Assembly (NCBI GenBank): GCA_035295665.1
Contig: DATGIQ010000317.1
Span: 1-15,940 of the forward strand
DNA length: 15,940 bases
Origin: DATGIQ01 sp035295665
GTDB lineage: Bacteria; Planctomycetota; Planctomycetia; Gemmatales; Gemmataceae
Reading direction: 5' to 3'
Shown here: in pieces, positions 1 to 7,589 of the stretch
Position numbering within the stretch: position 1 is the first letter of the stretch
How the letters are laid out: the number at the start of each line of letters is the position of its first letter
The notes under the pieces: model-generated
Database searches by the model: none
What the model saw: the letters and a program-made list of their open reading frames with translations, nothing else
What the model was told of the DNA's origin: nothing
Program-made: the position numbers and the translations under genes

Positions 1-3000
1 GGCGAACGGCCATCCTTGACGGAGTACACCGAGAAATATCCCGAGCTAGCTGCCGAAATTCGTGACCTGTTTCCCGCTCTGGTGATGATGGAGGATCTCG
101 GCTCAGTGGCCGGCCGGCCGGCACTGCCGCTGGCTGGACCCTTGCCGGAGCAACTAGGGGATTTTCGCATCTTGCGTCAGATCGGCCGCGGCGGCATGGG
201 GCTGGTCTACGAGGCGGTGCAAGAGTCGCTTGGCCGGCACGTGGCGCTGAAAGTCCTGCCCTTCCACGCCCTGATGGAGCCGACACTCCTGGAGCGGTTC
301 CGGCAAGAGGCGCGGGCGGCGGCCCGGCTACACCATACGAACATTGTGCCCGTCTTCGGCATCGACGAACACGAGGGCATCCACTACTACGCCATGCAGT
401 TTATCCAGGGCCAAAACCTGGATGAAGTAATCCACGAGGTAAAGCGGCTACGCGACCCTCACACGACGGCCAAACCGGAGCCAGCGCGATCATTAAGCGG
501 CAATGTCGCCCACTCGCTGTTGTCAGGCGAGTTTCAAAAAGCGGCGGCGGACGCCCTTCCCGTTAGTCTGGACCCCAAGACTGAGCCTCGACCAGATTCG
601 GCTCATTCCGACGCTCCCTCCGATTTGACCACCCAATCCGAAGCGCAGTATTTCCGCAGCGTGGCCCGCGTCGGCATTCAAGTCAGCGATGCGCTGGAGT
701 ACGCCCATCGCCAAGGGGTTATCCACCGGGACATCAAGCCCTCGAACTTGCTCCTGGACCTGTATGGCACAGTCTGGATCACGGATTTCGGCCTGGCTAA
801 GGCAGAAGATAGCGGTGAGCTAACCAATACCGGCGACCTAGTCGGAACAATCCGCTTCATGGCCCCGGAACGGCTGGACGGCAAAACAGATCCGCGTAGT
901 GACATTTATGGCCTGGGCATCACCCTGTACGAAATGCTGACGTTGCAGCCGGCCTTCGCAGACAGCAAGCGTGCCCGGCTGACGCAGCGGATCCTCCGCG
1001 AAGAGCCGCCCCGGCCACGTTTGCTCGACCCGCGCATCCCGCGCGATCTGGAGACGATTGTGCTCAAGGCGACCGCCAAGGAACCTACAAGCCGGTACCC
1101 GAACGCGGAGATGCTGGCCGAGGATCTGCGCCGCTTTTTGGCCGATCGGCCAATCCGGGCCCGGCGGAGTTCCTGGGCGGAACAAGCGTGGCGTTGGTGC
1201 CGTCGCAATCCCAGCTGGGCGGCCATGCTCGGCTCGGTGGCTGTCTTATTGCTGAGCATTGGCGTGGGCCTTTGGGTGGGTTTGGTGCGCCTCCATGCGG
1301 CTGTGGGCCGGGCCGAGTTGGCCGAGCGCTCGACCCAGGAAAGGCTTTACTTCTCTCTGGTCCAGCAAGCTCTTGCCACGAGCCGAAGCCGGCGGCCAGG
1401 GCAACGATTTGAGACCCTGGCCAAGGTGGCGGAGGCGACCCGGCTAGCCCGTGCGATGGACTGGCTGCCAGATAAAACGTTTGAGCTGCGCACCGCCGCG
1501 ATCAGCGGCCTGTCAATGGCGGATCTCTATCCGGGCCGGAGCTACGCTTATCCGGCTAGCGCAGACGGGTTTTTTGATTTCGAGGAGACTTTATCCCGAT
1601 TCGCGTGCACCGATTTACAGGGGCGCTGTACCATCCGGCGGATCCTCGATAATCGTGAGGTGTATCATTTGGTCGGCCCGGCCAGGCCCCCCGGAACACA
1701 CGATGCTCCCCTGCCGGTCTTCAGCGACGATGGCCGGTTTATCACCATCTTGTACGAACTTGGGCCGGCACAAGTTTGGCGATTGGAGGGAGCCGAGCCC
1801 GAGCTGATGCTCACCGAAAAAGAGGTGTGGCGGGCCTATTACCTTCCCTACACTCAGCAAATCGCCTTTTCCCATTCAGATGGTGCTATCAGCATCTACA
1901 GCCTTGTCACGGGCCGGGAGATCCAGCGCTGGCCGCCGGATCTATCCTCCAACGCTCCCCGGCGCCAAATGACCCTGGCGTTTCACCCCACCGCGCCGCT
2001 CATGGCAGTCGGCTCGTACTTTGCACCCGAAGTTCAGATCCGCCAGCTGGACAATGGGGGCGTAGTGCGCAAACTGGACATGCCTTCACGGTGTAGCGAT
2101 GTCGCCTGGCATCCGCACGGCCAACTGCTGGCTATCACGGAAGGGGATACGGGGGGCATCCACCTGTACGAGGGAACGACCTTTCAGCATGTGCGAACAT
2201 TGCAAGGCAGGGTCGGGGGAACCAAGGTTAACTTCAACCATACCGGTGATCGGCTCGTGGCGAACGGATGGGGTTCTTCCTTGCAATTGTACGATGTCGC
2301 ATCCAGTCAGTTATTGTTCCAATACCACGGAAAGCCTCCACTCCGCACCCGGTTTGACCACGATGACGCCCTGCTAGCGGCAACGATCGAGCATGGCCGG
2401 GTTAGCTTGTTGCAAGTCGGTGATGGCCACGAATACCGTACGTTGGCCCCCGTTGCGGGCGAACCGGAGTATGGGGCCGCGGCCGTCCATCCCGAGGGCC
2501 AGCTATTGACCGTCGTAGTAAAGCAGCGTGGCGCCTCTTTGCGTGGAGTAGAGTTTTGGAATGTGAATACCGGAGAGCACCTGGGTTCGCTGCCGCTCCT
2601 CGGGGTTTCTGATCTTTGCTTTGAGTGCAATCCCTCCGGAGCCCTGTTAACCATGGGCACGTTTGGCTCGTTCCGCTGGCCAGTACGGATCGACCCAGGG
2701 CGGACCCGAGTTGTCATTGGTCCTCCTGAACGTCTGCCGCTCCCCCCGTGTCACCGCTTGAGCCGCAGCCGCGACAGCCGCGTGCTGGTGGGCGCCGCGC
2801 GCGCCGTCGGTGAATGGCAGCCTCACGCCGGGGCGTGGATCTTACATACTGACCGGTCCGCGCCCGCACAGCGTCTGGAAGCCAAGCGCGACCTACTCTC
2901 CGCAATTGTGGACCCGGAAGGCCGGTGGGTCGTGACCGAGAATTTTCGCTGGAAGGAAGCCAAGATCTGGGATGCAGCAGACGGGAGGTTGCTCCGAGAC

Positions 3001-3960
3001 CTGGGAGCATATGTTGCTCCGCAATTCAGCCCCAACGGCCGCTGGCTCGCCGTCGTCGGTAAGGAAAGCCGCCTCTTGCGAGCTGGTTCCTGGGAGCCCG
3101 GGCCGCCCCTCCACTGCGTGGCCGTGTTCTCCCCTGACAATCAACTGCTGGCCGACATCGACGCGACGCATGTCATCCGGCTGATGGAGATCGAAAGCGG
3201 TCGTGAGGTCGCCCGCCTGGAAGAACCCAACCTCGAAGGGCCCATTGGTCGTTGCTTCACCCCGGACGGCACGCGCCTGATCACTACCACCAACGGAAGC
3301 GTTGGAGGTGTTCATGTCTGGGATCTGTCAGCCTTGCGGAAGCGGCTGAAGGAAATGGAGTTGGATTGGGATATGCCCGAGCTTTCGCCGACCCGCAAGC
3401 CCGCCAGCCAGTTGCGGTTGGAAGTGTTGGGAGCCGAGGGGTTCAGCTCCGGTGCACGCGCTTACAACGAGCTGGACCAAGAGCACCCGGCGGCGGCAGC
3501 CGCCGAGCTGGAAAAGGCAGTGGAATTACTTCCACAGTTCGACTGGGCGGCCAACCAGCTTGCCCGGCTCTATGTCATCGGTCCGAAATCGCTGCGGAAC
3601 GCAAAGAGAGCGGTGGCGTTGGCCGAGCGCGCGATCCAGCTTTGTCCGTGCGATGTCACTTACAAGAGCACGCTGGGAATGGCATACTACCGCGCCGGCC
3701 AATGGCAGGCCGCTCGGGACACGCTCGAAGCCAGTCGCCGGGACAGCCTGGGATGGCGCGAGGCGGTCGATCTTTATTTTCTGGCGATGTGTTTTCACCA
3801 ACTGGACGATCCCGCCAAGGCCAAGGATTGCTATGACCGAGCCGTGAAGTGGTTCGAAGCGCGGCAAACGTCCATGCCCAATGACTGGTCTACGGAGCTT
3901 CGCGAGCTTCGGGCCGAGGCGGACACGGTGATGGCGCTGCCGAAGGAGTCCGAGCCGTGA
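1..3960 (+). CDS. Ser/Thr protein kinase with TM segment, WD40-like repeats and TPRs (5' partial)
   Basis: Hanks-type kinase fused to a large sensor/scaffold region. The frame is open from base 1; the first codons read GERPS and continue into LTEYTEKYPEL...LFPALVMME, a segment I know from the N-termini of planctomycete kinases, so the TTG at 16 is probably an internal Leu and the true start lies upstream. Counting from codon 16: glycine loop GRGGMG 57-62, ATP Lys79, HRD 237-239 with Asn244, DFG 257-259, APE 283-285, so catalysis should be intact. A low-complexity insert of about 70 residues (140-212) splits the lobes near the hinge. A membrane helix lies at about 403-425. About a dozen degenerate WD40-like blades follow (roughly 560-1110; patterns such as FSPDG/FHP and VWDL), then TPR-like helices (about 1140-1300). 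Expected topology is kinase inside, propellers and TPRs outside. The ligand and target are unknown. Ends with TGA. Confidence 0.93.
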   Translation, partial: GERPSLTEYTEKYPELAAEIRDLFPALVMMEDLGSVAGRPALPLAGPLPEQLGDFRILRQIGRGGMGLVYEAVQESLGRHVALKVLPFHALMEPTLLERFRQEARAAARLHHTNIVPVFGIDEHEGIHYYAMQFIQGQNLDEVIHEVKRLRDPHTTAKPEPARSLSGNVAHSLLSGEFQKAAADALPVSLDPKTEPRPDSAHSDAPSDLTTQSEAQYFRSVARVGIQVSDALEYAHRQGVIHRDIKPSNLLLDLYGTVWITDFGLAKAEDSGELTNTGDLVGTIRFMAPERLDGKTDPRSDIYGLGITLYEMLTLQPAFADSKRARLTQRILREEPPRPRLLDPRIPRDLETIVLKATAKEPTSRYPNAEMLAEDLRRFLADRPIRARRSSWAEQAWRWCRRNPSWAAMLGSVAVLLLSIGVGLWVGLVRLHAAVGRAELAERSTQERLYFSLVQQALATSRSRRPGQRFETLAKVAEATRLARAMDWLPDKTFELRTAAISGLSMADLYPGRSYAYPASADGFFDFEETLSRFACTDLQGRCTIRRILDNREVYHLVGPARPPGTHDAPLPVFSDDGRFITILYELGPAQVWRLEGAEPELMLTEKEVWRAYYLPYTQQIAFSHSDGAISIYSLVTGREIQRWPPDLSSNAPRRQMTLAFHPTAPLMAVGSYFAPEVQIRQLDNGGVVRKLDMPSRCSDVAWHPHGQLLAITEGDTGGIHLYEGTTFQHVRTLQGRVGGTKVNFNHTGDRLVANGWGSSLQLYDVASSQLLFQYHGKPPLRTRFDHDDALLAATIEHGRVSLLQVGDGHEYRTLAPVAGEPEYGAAAVHPEGQLLTVVVKQRGASLRGVEFWNVNTGEHLGSLPLLGVSDLCFECNPSGALLTMGTFGSFRWPVRIDPGRTRVVIGPPERLPLPPCHRLSRSRDSRVLVGAARAVGEWQPHAGAWILHTDRSAPAQRLEAKRDLLSAIVDPEGRWVVTENFRWKEAKIWDAADGRLLRDLGAYVAPQFSPNGRWLAVVGKESRLLRAGSWEPGPPLHCVAVFSPDNQLLADIDATHVIRLMEIESGREVARLEEPNLEGPIGRCFTPDGTRLITTTNGSVGGVHVWDLSALRKRLKEMELDWDMPELSPTRKPASQLRLEVLGAEGFSSGARAYNELDQEHPAAAAAELEKAVELLPQFDWAANQLARLYVIGPKSLRNAKRAVALAERAIQLCPCDVTYKSTLGMAYYRAGQWQAARDTLEASRRDSLGWREAVDLYFLAMCFHQLDDPAKAKDCYDRAVKWFEARQTSMPNDWSTELRELRAEADTVMALPKESEP

Positions 3961-3985
3961 TACGCCATCCGGTCGTTTCGCGGCG

Positions 3986-4013
3986 GTTCGCAGAACCGCG
4001 CGGTCCTGCGAAC
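3986..4013. terminator. hairpin between convergent genes, possible bidirectional terminator
   Basis: An inverted repeat forms a stem of 12 positions with one A-C mismatch (left arm 3986-3997, right arm 4002-4013) and a GCGC loop. It sits in the 58-base gap between the kinase stop on + and the thiolase stop on -. No T-tract follows on either strand, so rho-independent termination is not assured; the hairpin may instead mark or protect the 3' ends of both transcripts. Confidence 0.5.
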
Positions 4014-4018
4014 TGCCA

Positions 4019-5206
4019 CTAAACTGCTGCGATCATTTCAACCGCCACGGCCACCGCCTCGCCGCCGCCGATGCACAGACAAGCCACGCCGCGTTTGCCG
4101 CCGCTGTGGCGGAGACCATTCAGCAGCGTCACCAAGATCCGTGCCCCGCTGCAACCAATCGGATGACCCAGGGCCACCGCCCCACCGTAGATATTCACCT
4201 TCTCGGCGGGAATCCCCAGCTCGCGCTCCGCGGCCAGCGTAACGGCGGCAAAGGCTTCGTTGATCTCAAACAGATCGGTCGACTTCACGGTCCAATTGAT
4301 TTGCTCCAGCAACTTGCGTAGAGCTCCGATCGGCGCCAGCGAAAACCATTCAGGCTCCCGGCTAAACGTAGCCATGCCGACCATCCGCGCGATCGGGTGG
4401 AGCAGGTGCTTCTCGCAGGCGTGTGGGGAAGCCAACACCAACGCCGCACCGCCATCGCTGATGCTCGATGCGTTCCCCGCGGTGACTGTTCCCCGCTCAC
4501 CGAACACCGGCCGCAGCGCCCGAAGCTTGGCTTCATCGAAACGGGTCGGTCCTTCGTCCTCAGTCACCAACATGGTCTGTTTCTTGATCGTCGCCGGCAC
4601 CGGCACAATCTCGTTCTTGAAAATTCCTGCGGCGGCCGCCTTGCGCGCCCGGGTGTAGCTGCGGACCGCGAAGTTGTCCAGCTCCTCCCGTGAGAAGTTG
4701 CACCGCTCGGCACAGCGGTCGCCATAGACCCCCATATGCTGCGCACCGTAAGCGTCCAAGAGACCGTCCAGAATCATGGCATCGAAGAGCTCGCCGTTGC
4801 CCATGCGGTAGCCCTGGCGCGCTTTCAGCAACAAATAGGGCGCCCGGCTCATGCTCTCCATGCCGCCGGCAACAACGATCTGAGCCTCGCCCAGCCGGAT
4901 GGCCTGCGTGGCCAGCATGACCGCTTTTAGCCCGGAGCCGCAGACCTTGTTGACCGTCGTCGCACCGACGGCTACGGGCATTCCGGCCCGGATGGCAGCC
5001 TGGCGGGCGGGATTCTGCCCGAGGCCTGCGCTAATCACGTTACCCATGATCACTTCATCGATGGCTCCCGGCTGAACGCCGGCCAGTTGCACCGCCTGCC
5101 GGATCGCGACGGCTCCCAGCTCGGGCGCTGGAACCTCGGCCAGCGAGCCACCCAGGGCCCCCATCGGGGTCCGGATACCGGAGAGGATGAAGGCTTCGCT
5201 TGCCAT
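4019..5206 (-). CDS. thiolase (acetyl-CoA C-acyltransferase family)
   Basis: Degradative/biosynthetic thiolase of about 395 residues, the normal family length. It is expected to condense two acetyl-CoA to acetoacetyl-CoA or run the reverse thiolysis in the cytoplasm. Counting from the ATG at 5206: nucleophile Cys89 in VCGSGLKA, NEAF motif at about 316-319, catalytic His348 in GHPIG, and Cys378 in CIGGGEA, so all active-site elements are present. Start choice: the frame runs back to a TTG at 5227 and an ATG at 5224, but a GGGAGG (5222-5217) lies ten bases before the ATG at 5206, where MASEAFILSGIRTP begins as in other thiolases. The ATG at 5224 overlaps the TGA of the upstream selenoprotein-like gene (TGATG), so the two are probably cotranscribed and may be translationally coupled. 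Chain-length preference cannot be read from sequence. Stop is TAG. Confidence 0.93.
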   Translation of the reverse strand: MASEAFILSGIRTPMGALGGSLAEVPAPELGAVAIRQAVQLAGVQPGAIDEVIMGNVISAGLGQNPARQAAIRAGMPVAVGATTVNKVCGSGLKAVMLATQAIRLGEAQIVVAGGMESMSRAPYLLLKARQGYRMGNGELFDAMILDGLLDAYGAQHMGVYGDRCAERCNFSREELDNFAVRSYTRARKAAAAGIFKNEIVPVPATIKKQTMLVTEDEGPTRFDEAKLRALRPVFGERGTVTAGNASSISDGGAALVLASPHACEKHLLHPIARMVGMATFSREPEWFSLAPIGALRKLLEQINWTVKSTDLFEINEAFAAVTLAAERELGIPAEKVNIYGGAVALGHPIGCSGARILVTLLNGLRHSGGKRGVACLCIGGGEAVAVAVEMIAAV

Positions 5207-5223
5207 TGGCGGCTTGCCTCCCA

Positions 5224-6009
5224 TCAACGGTCGGCCACCAAATGCTGATCGATGGCCGCCAGCAGCTCATCCGCCGACAATCGGGTGAGGTACCTTGTGG
5301 GCCGGAATTCCCAGCGTACCGTCCCCTGACGGTCTATCAAGAGCGTTCCCGGAGCCGCGGTCGGGCCGCCGCTGAGCGGGTTGGATTTCGGATGCAGCAC
5401 ATCGGCGACCTGGGACAATCCTCGGTTCGCATCGGAGACGACCACAAGGTGCGGAAAATCCGCCTGGGTCTTCTTGGCCGCTTCCGCATCGTCCAAGGAA
5501 ACCACCACCACCCGCGTGTTCCGCTTCGCGATTTCTGCCTGATGCCGTTCGAGCTCACCGAGCTCCCTCATGCAGATCAGTCACCACCGGCCCCGGAAAA
5601 ACACCATCGCCGTATTCTGCTCGCCCCGAAGGCTGTCCTGATTGAACGGCGAGCCATCCGCTAGCGTGGCCGTGAACGCAGGCAATGTGACCCCGGTCGC
5701 GACCGGACCGGTGTATGCCGGGAGCTTACTCGACACCAAGATGAATTGCCAAGCGATGAAGGCGAACGCGAGGCAAAAGGCCAAGGCAAGAATCCGCCAC
5801 ACATTGGGCCGTCGCAAAACGGCGACGAATGCCAGGGCAACGCCAGCCGTCGCCAGGACCGGGACATACCAGGGCGTGCGCAAGATCCTGGCCCAGAGCT
5901 GAACCATGTACAGGATGGGGCCGAGAATTACGAGCGCAATGCCCAATCCCACATACACTCTGCCCGGATGCCGCTGAGTATTGGCTGCAGGGGGGGAAGT
6001 CGTGGCCAC
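5224..6009 (-). CDS. membrane-anchored peroxiredoxin/AhpC-TSA-like protein, probable selenoprotein (in-frame TGA read as Sec)
   Basis: Read through the TGA at 5583-5581, this is one 261-residue protein. Residues 19-41, 47-66 and 71-92 are hydrophobic, giving about three membrane helices. From about 105 a thioredoxin-fold redoxin domain follows, with FFRGRW just before the active site and PGTLLIDRQGTVRWEFR near the end. Family members usually carry WCxxC at this point; here it is W142, TGA143, L, I, C146, i.e. UxxC if Sec is inserted. The downstream 115 codons are in the same frame and intact. A hairpin with a GGU loop begins shortly after the TGA (see SECIS entry). The start is a GTG with GGAG ten bases upstream. 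Likely role is thiol-dependent peroxide or disulfide reduction at the membrane. The alternative is a recent nonsense mutation, since a Cys codon becomes TGA by one base change. Other genes here also end in TGA, so TGA is not globally reassigned. Confidence 0.8.
5539..5583 (-). promoter_or_regulatory. candidate bacterial SECIS element with its Sec UGA
   Basis: Immediately 3' of the UGA (5583-5581), the RNA can pair CUGAU (5580-5576) with AUCAG (5543-5539), adds two GC pairs above it (5573-5572 with 5545-5544), and is capped by a perfect 6-bp hairpin, GAGCUC (5565-5560) with GAGCUC (5556-5551), around a GGU loop (5559-5557). The loop starts 21 bases after the UGA. Bacterial SECIS elements recognised by SelB lie inside the coding region directly after the UGA and carry G or GU in a small apical loop; the E. 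coli fdhF element has GGUC. Spacing and loop fit. Folding was done by eye. Confidence 0.66.
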
Positions 6010-6057
6010 CGTGAACTCACTCCAAAAGACGAAGGGACTCCACCGACGCCGAAGGAA

Positions 6058-6086
6058 ATTGTAGCCGGTCCCGCCCAGCGGAACAA
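6058..6086 (-). promoter_or_regulatory. candidate sigma-70 promoter for the selenoprotein-thiolase unit
   Basis: On the minus strand TTGTTC (6086-6081) and TACAAT (6063-6058) are separated by 17 bases; TACAAT matches the -10 consensus at 5 of 6, the -35 at 3 of 6. Transcription would begin about 40 bases before the GTG at 6009. Sequence match only. Confidence 0.4.
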
Positions 6087-6122
6087 ACTCCGCTGAAAAC
6101 GTCCATCCGAGTTCGATTTTGT

Positions 6123-6151
6123 TTGACTTCTGGATCGGACTGGTTTAGCAT
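6123..6151 (+). promoter_or_regulatory. candidate sigma-70 promoter for the DUF1559 gene
   Basis: TTGACT (6123-6128, 5 of 6 to consensus) and TAGCAT (6146-6151, 4 of 6) are spaced by exactly 17 bases. This would give a leader of about 150 bases before the ATG at 6311. Sequence match only. Confidence 0.45.
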
Positions 6152-6297
6152 CGCGGTTGCTGGTAATGGAGTTCCGTAGTCTGGGAGTGTGCCCGAAGGG
6201 AGAAACCTGTCCAGCCAGCCGAAAGCCCGATCCTTCCCCTATTTCGCCCCTTCTGCGGACATTCCCGCCTCGATGATCCGAGACCCCCTGTTTAGCC

Positions 6298-6307
6298 GAG
6301 GAGAGGG
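6298..6307 (+). promoter_or_regulatory. ribosome binding site of the DUF1559 gene
   Basis: GAGGAGAGGG lies three bases before the ATG at 6311, with its AGGAG core six to nine bases away. It is a strong purine-rich site that fixes the start at the codon directly preceding the prepilin leader. Confidence 0.7.
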
Positions 6308-6310
6308 ACC

Positions 6311-7366
6311 ATGACCCGGATGCGCCGTGCCTTCACACTTATCGAACTCCTGGTCGTCATCGCCATCATTGCCGTGTTGATCGGCCTGCTCTTGCCGGCC
6401 GTGCAAAAGGTCCGAGAAGCGGCCAATCGGATGACGTGCACCAATAACCTCAAACAGATCGGCTTGGCCAGTCACAATTACCAATCCACGTTCGGACGAC
6501 TGCCGCCAGGCTACCTCGGGCCGCTCGACAACTTTGATGGCTCGCAAGCCACCACGTTTCAATACGTCGGGGTGCTGGCGTATTTGTTGCCGTACCTGGA
6601 GCTGGATACCATTTACAGGAATTTGAATGTGAATTGGAACGTGACCCAGCTTGGCCAAAACTGGTGGCTGGATAACGATCCCAAGAACCCGACCAACACC
6701 TGGACCATGGCCCATACCCGAATCAAGACATTCCTCTGCCCGTCCACCGACCCCTATGCAACGCGGACCGACGGCGTGGTGGCCATTGGCGAACACTATT
6801 ACAACAAAACCACCGGGCTTCCCCCGTTGGCCGGCTACGCCAAGACGTTTAACATGTCCGACACCGGCGTGGCCGACCTTGGCCGGACCTGTTACACCGG
6901 CGTCGGGGGTGCCTGGGCCAGAGGGAACATGACGGACGTGCCGTTCCCGCCCAATATCCACTACAACATTGCGGCCCATGAAGGGATCTTTGGCAATCGA
7001 TCGACCCTCTCTATCGATCGGATCGCGGACGGCACGAGCAATACGCTCATGTTCGGCGAAGCCCTGGGCGTCGACCCCGACCCGACCTCCAACAAGTACG
7101 GCGGAGCCTGGATTGCCGTCGGCTCACTTCCCTGCATTCATGGCTTGCCGCAACCGGGCCAGGTCTACACCTATTACGACTTCGGCAGCCGGCATACGGG
7201 TGTCGTCAACTTTTGCTTTGCGGATGGTTCGGTTCGGCCACTGCGGGCGGGTGCTTCCTACTGGGACTTGCAGAATCCGCCCAGTCCTCCGACGCCCTGG
7301 CTGGTCTTTCAGGCGTTGTGCGGATACAAGGATGGTGAGCAGGTTGATACCTCGGTCGTCGAATAA
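6311..7366 (+). CDS. DUF1559 family protein with prepilin-type N-terminus
   Basis: A 351-residue member of the DUF1559 (SBP_bac_10) family, which is greatly expanded in planctomycetes. The N-terminus is a classic type IV pilin/pseudopilin leader: MTRMRRA, then FTLIELLVVIAIIAVLIGLL, with cleavage and methylation expected at A7/F8 and the conserved Glu at +5 (residue 12). The helix is followed by PAVQKVREAANRMTCTNNLKQIGLA, the usual DUF1559 continuation. Further family signatures are ADGTSNTLMFGE at about 237-250 and FADGSVRPL near 303-310. The protein is therefore probably exported, processed by a prepilin peptidase and kept at the inner membrane or assembled on the surface; the precise role of the family is not established. 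A small lipoprotein gene follows 21 bases downstream, suggesting a two-gene unit. Stop is TAA. Confidence 0.95.
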   Translation: MTRMRRAFTLIELLVVIAIIAVLIGLLLPAVQKVREAANRMTCTNNLKQIGLASHNYQSTFGRLPPGYLGPLDNFDGSQATTFQYVGVLAYLLPYLELDTIYRNLNVNWNVTQLGQNWWLDNDPKNPTNTWTMAHTRIKTFLCPSTDPYATRTDGVVAIGEHYYNKTTGLPPLAGYAKTFNMSDTGVADLGRTCYTGVGGAWARGNMTDVPFPPNIHYNIAAHEGIFGNRSTLSIDRIADGTSNTLMFGEALGVDPDPTSNKYGGAWIAVGSLPCIHGLPQPGQVYTYYDFGSRHTGVVNFCFADGSVRPLRAGASYWDLQNPPSPPTPWLVFQALCGYKDGEQVDTSVVE

Positions 7367-7387
7367 CCGTTTGGCCGAGGAGGCCAC

Positions 7388-7564
7388 ATGATGAAGCATT
7401 CCCGGTGGCAGCAATGGGCCCTTCTCGCGCTGTTCGGCAGCTGCCTGGGCTGCGGCTGCGGCGAGAAAGCGGTTATACCAACCGGCCCCATTGAAGCACC
7501 CAAGCAGCCGCCCAAGACCGTGCCCATGATCGGTCCCAAGCTTCCGCGCAGTCCGGGCAAATAG
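7388..7564 (+). CDS. small lipoprotein-like protein next to DUF1559 gene
   Basis: A 58-codon gene: two basic/polar residues, a short hydrophobic stretch (WALLALFGS) and a Cys-rich segment (C19, C22, C24), then a Pro/Lys-rich tail ending in RSPGK. FGSC or CLGC could serve as a lipobox, so a lipid-anchored secreted peptide with a mature part of only about 35-40 residues is likely. GAGGAGG (7377-7383) lies four bases before the first ATG (7388) and seven before the second (7391), so translation may begin at either; 7391 has the better spacing. Tiny lipoproteins of this sort often follow DUF1559 genes in planctomycetes, but I know no function for them. Stop is TAG; the convergent SDR gene ends 25 bases further on. 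Confidence 0.75.
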   Translation: MMKHSRWQQWALLALFGSCLGCGCGEKAVIPTGPIEAPKQPPKTVPMIGPKLPRSPGK

Positions 7565-7589
7565 CCGGCCATCCGGAGTGCCGTTTTCC

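Larger units (their letters stand above)
6010..6310. other. divergent intergenic region
   Basis: About 300 bases between the minus-strand selenoprotein gene and the plus-strand DUF1559 gene. It holds one candidate promoter in each direction (6058-6086 on -, 6123-6151 on +) and, at its right end, the DUF1559 ribosome binding site. I see no gene-like open frame with family similarity and no strong repeat. Confidence 0.6.

Noticed and set aside
5224..5571. Separate small ORF starting at ATG 5571
   Set aside because: It lacks a redoxin N-terminus and active site, has no ribosome binding site, and is in frame with the ORF ending at the TGA; it is better read as the C-terminal part of one selenoprotein.
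5581..6009. Independent 142-residue membrane protein or frameshifted pseudogene
   Set aside because: No frame change is needed to join the two parts; only a TGA at the Cys position separates them. A nonsense mutation remains possible but explains the hairpin less well.
6239..6979. 246-codon minus-strand ORF opposite the DUF1559 gene
   Set aside because: Shadow of a strongly supported gene; no family resemblance.
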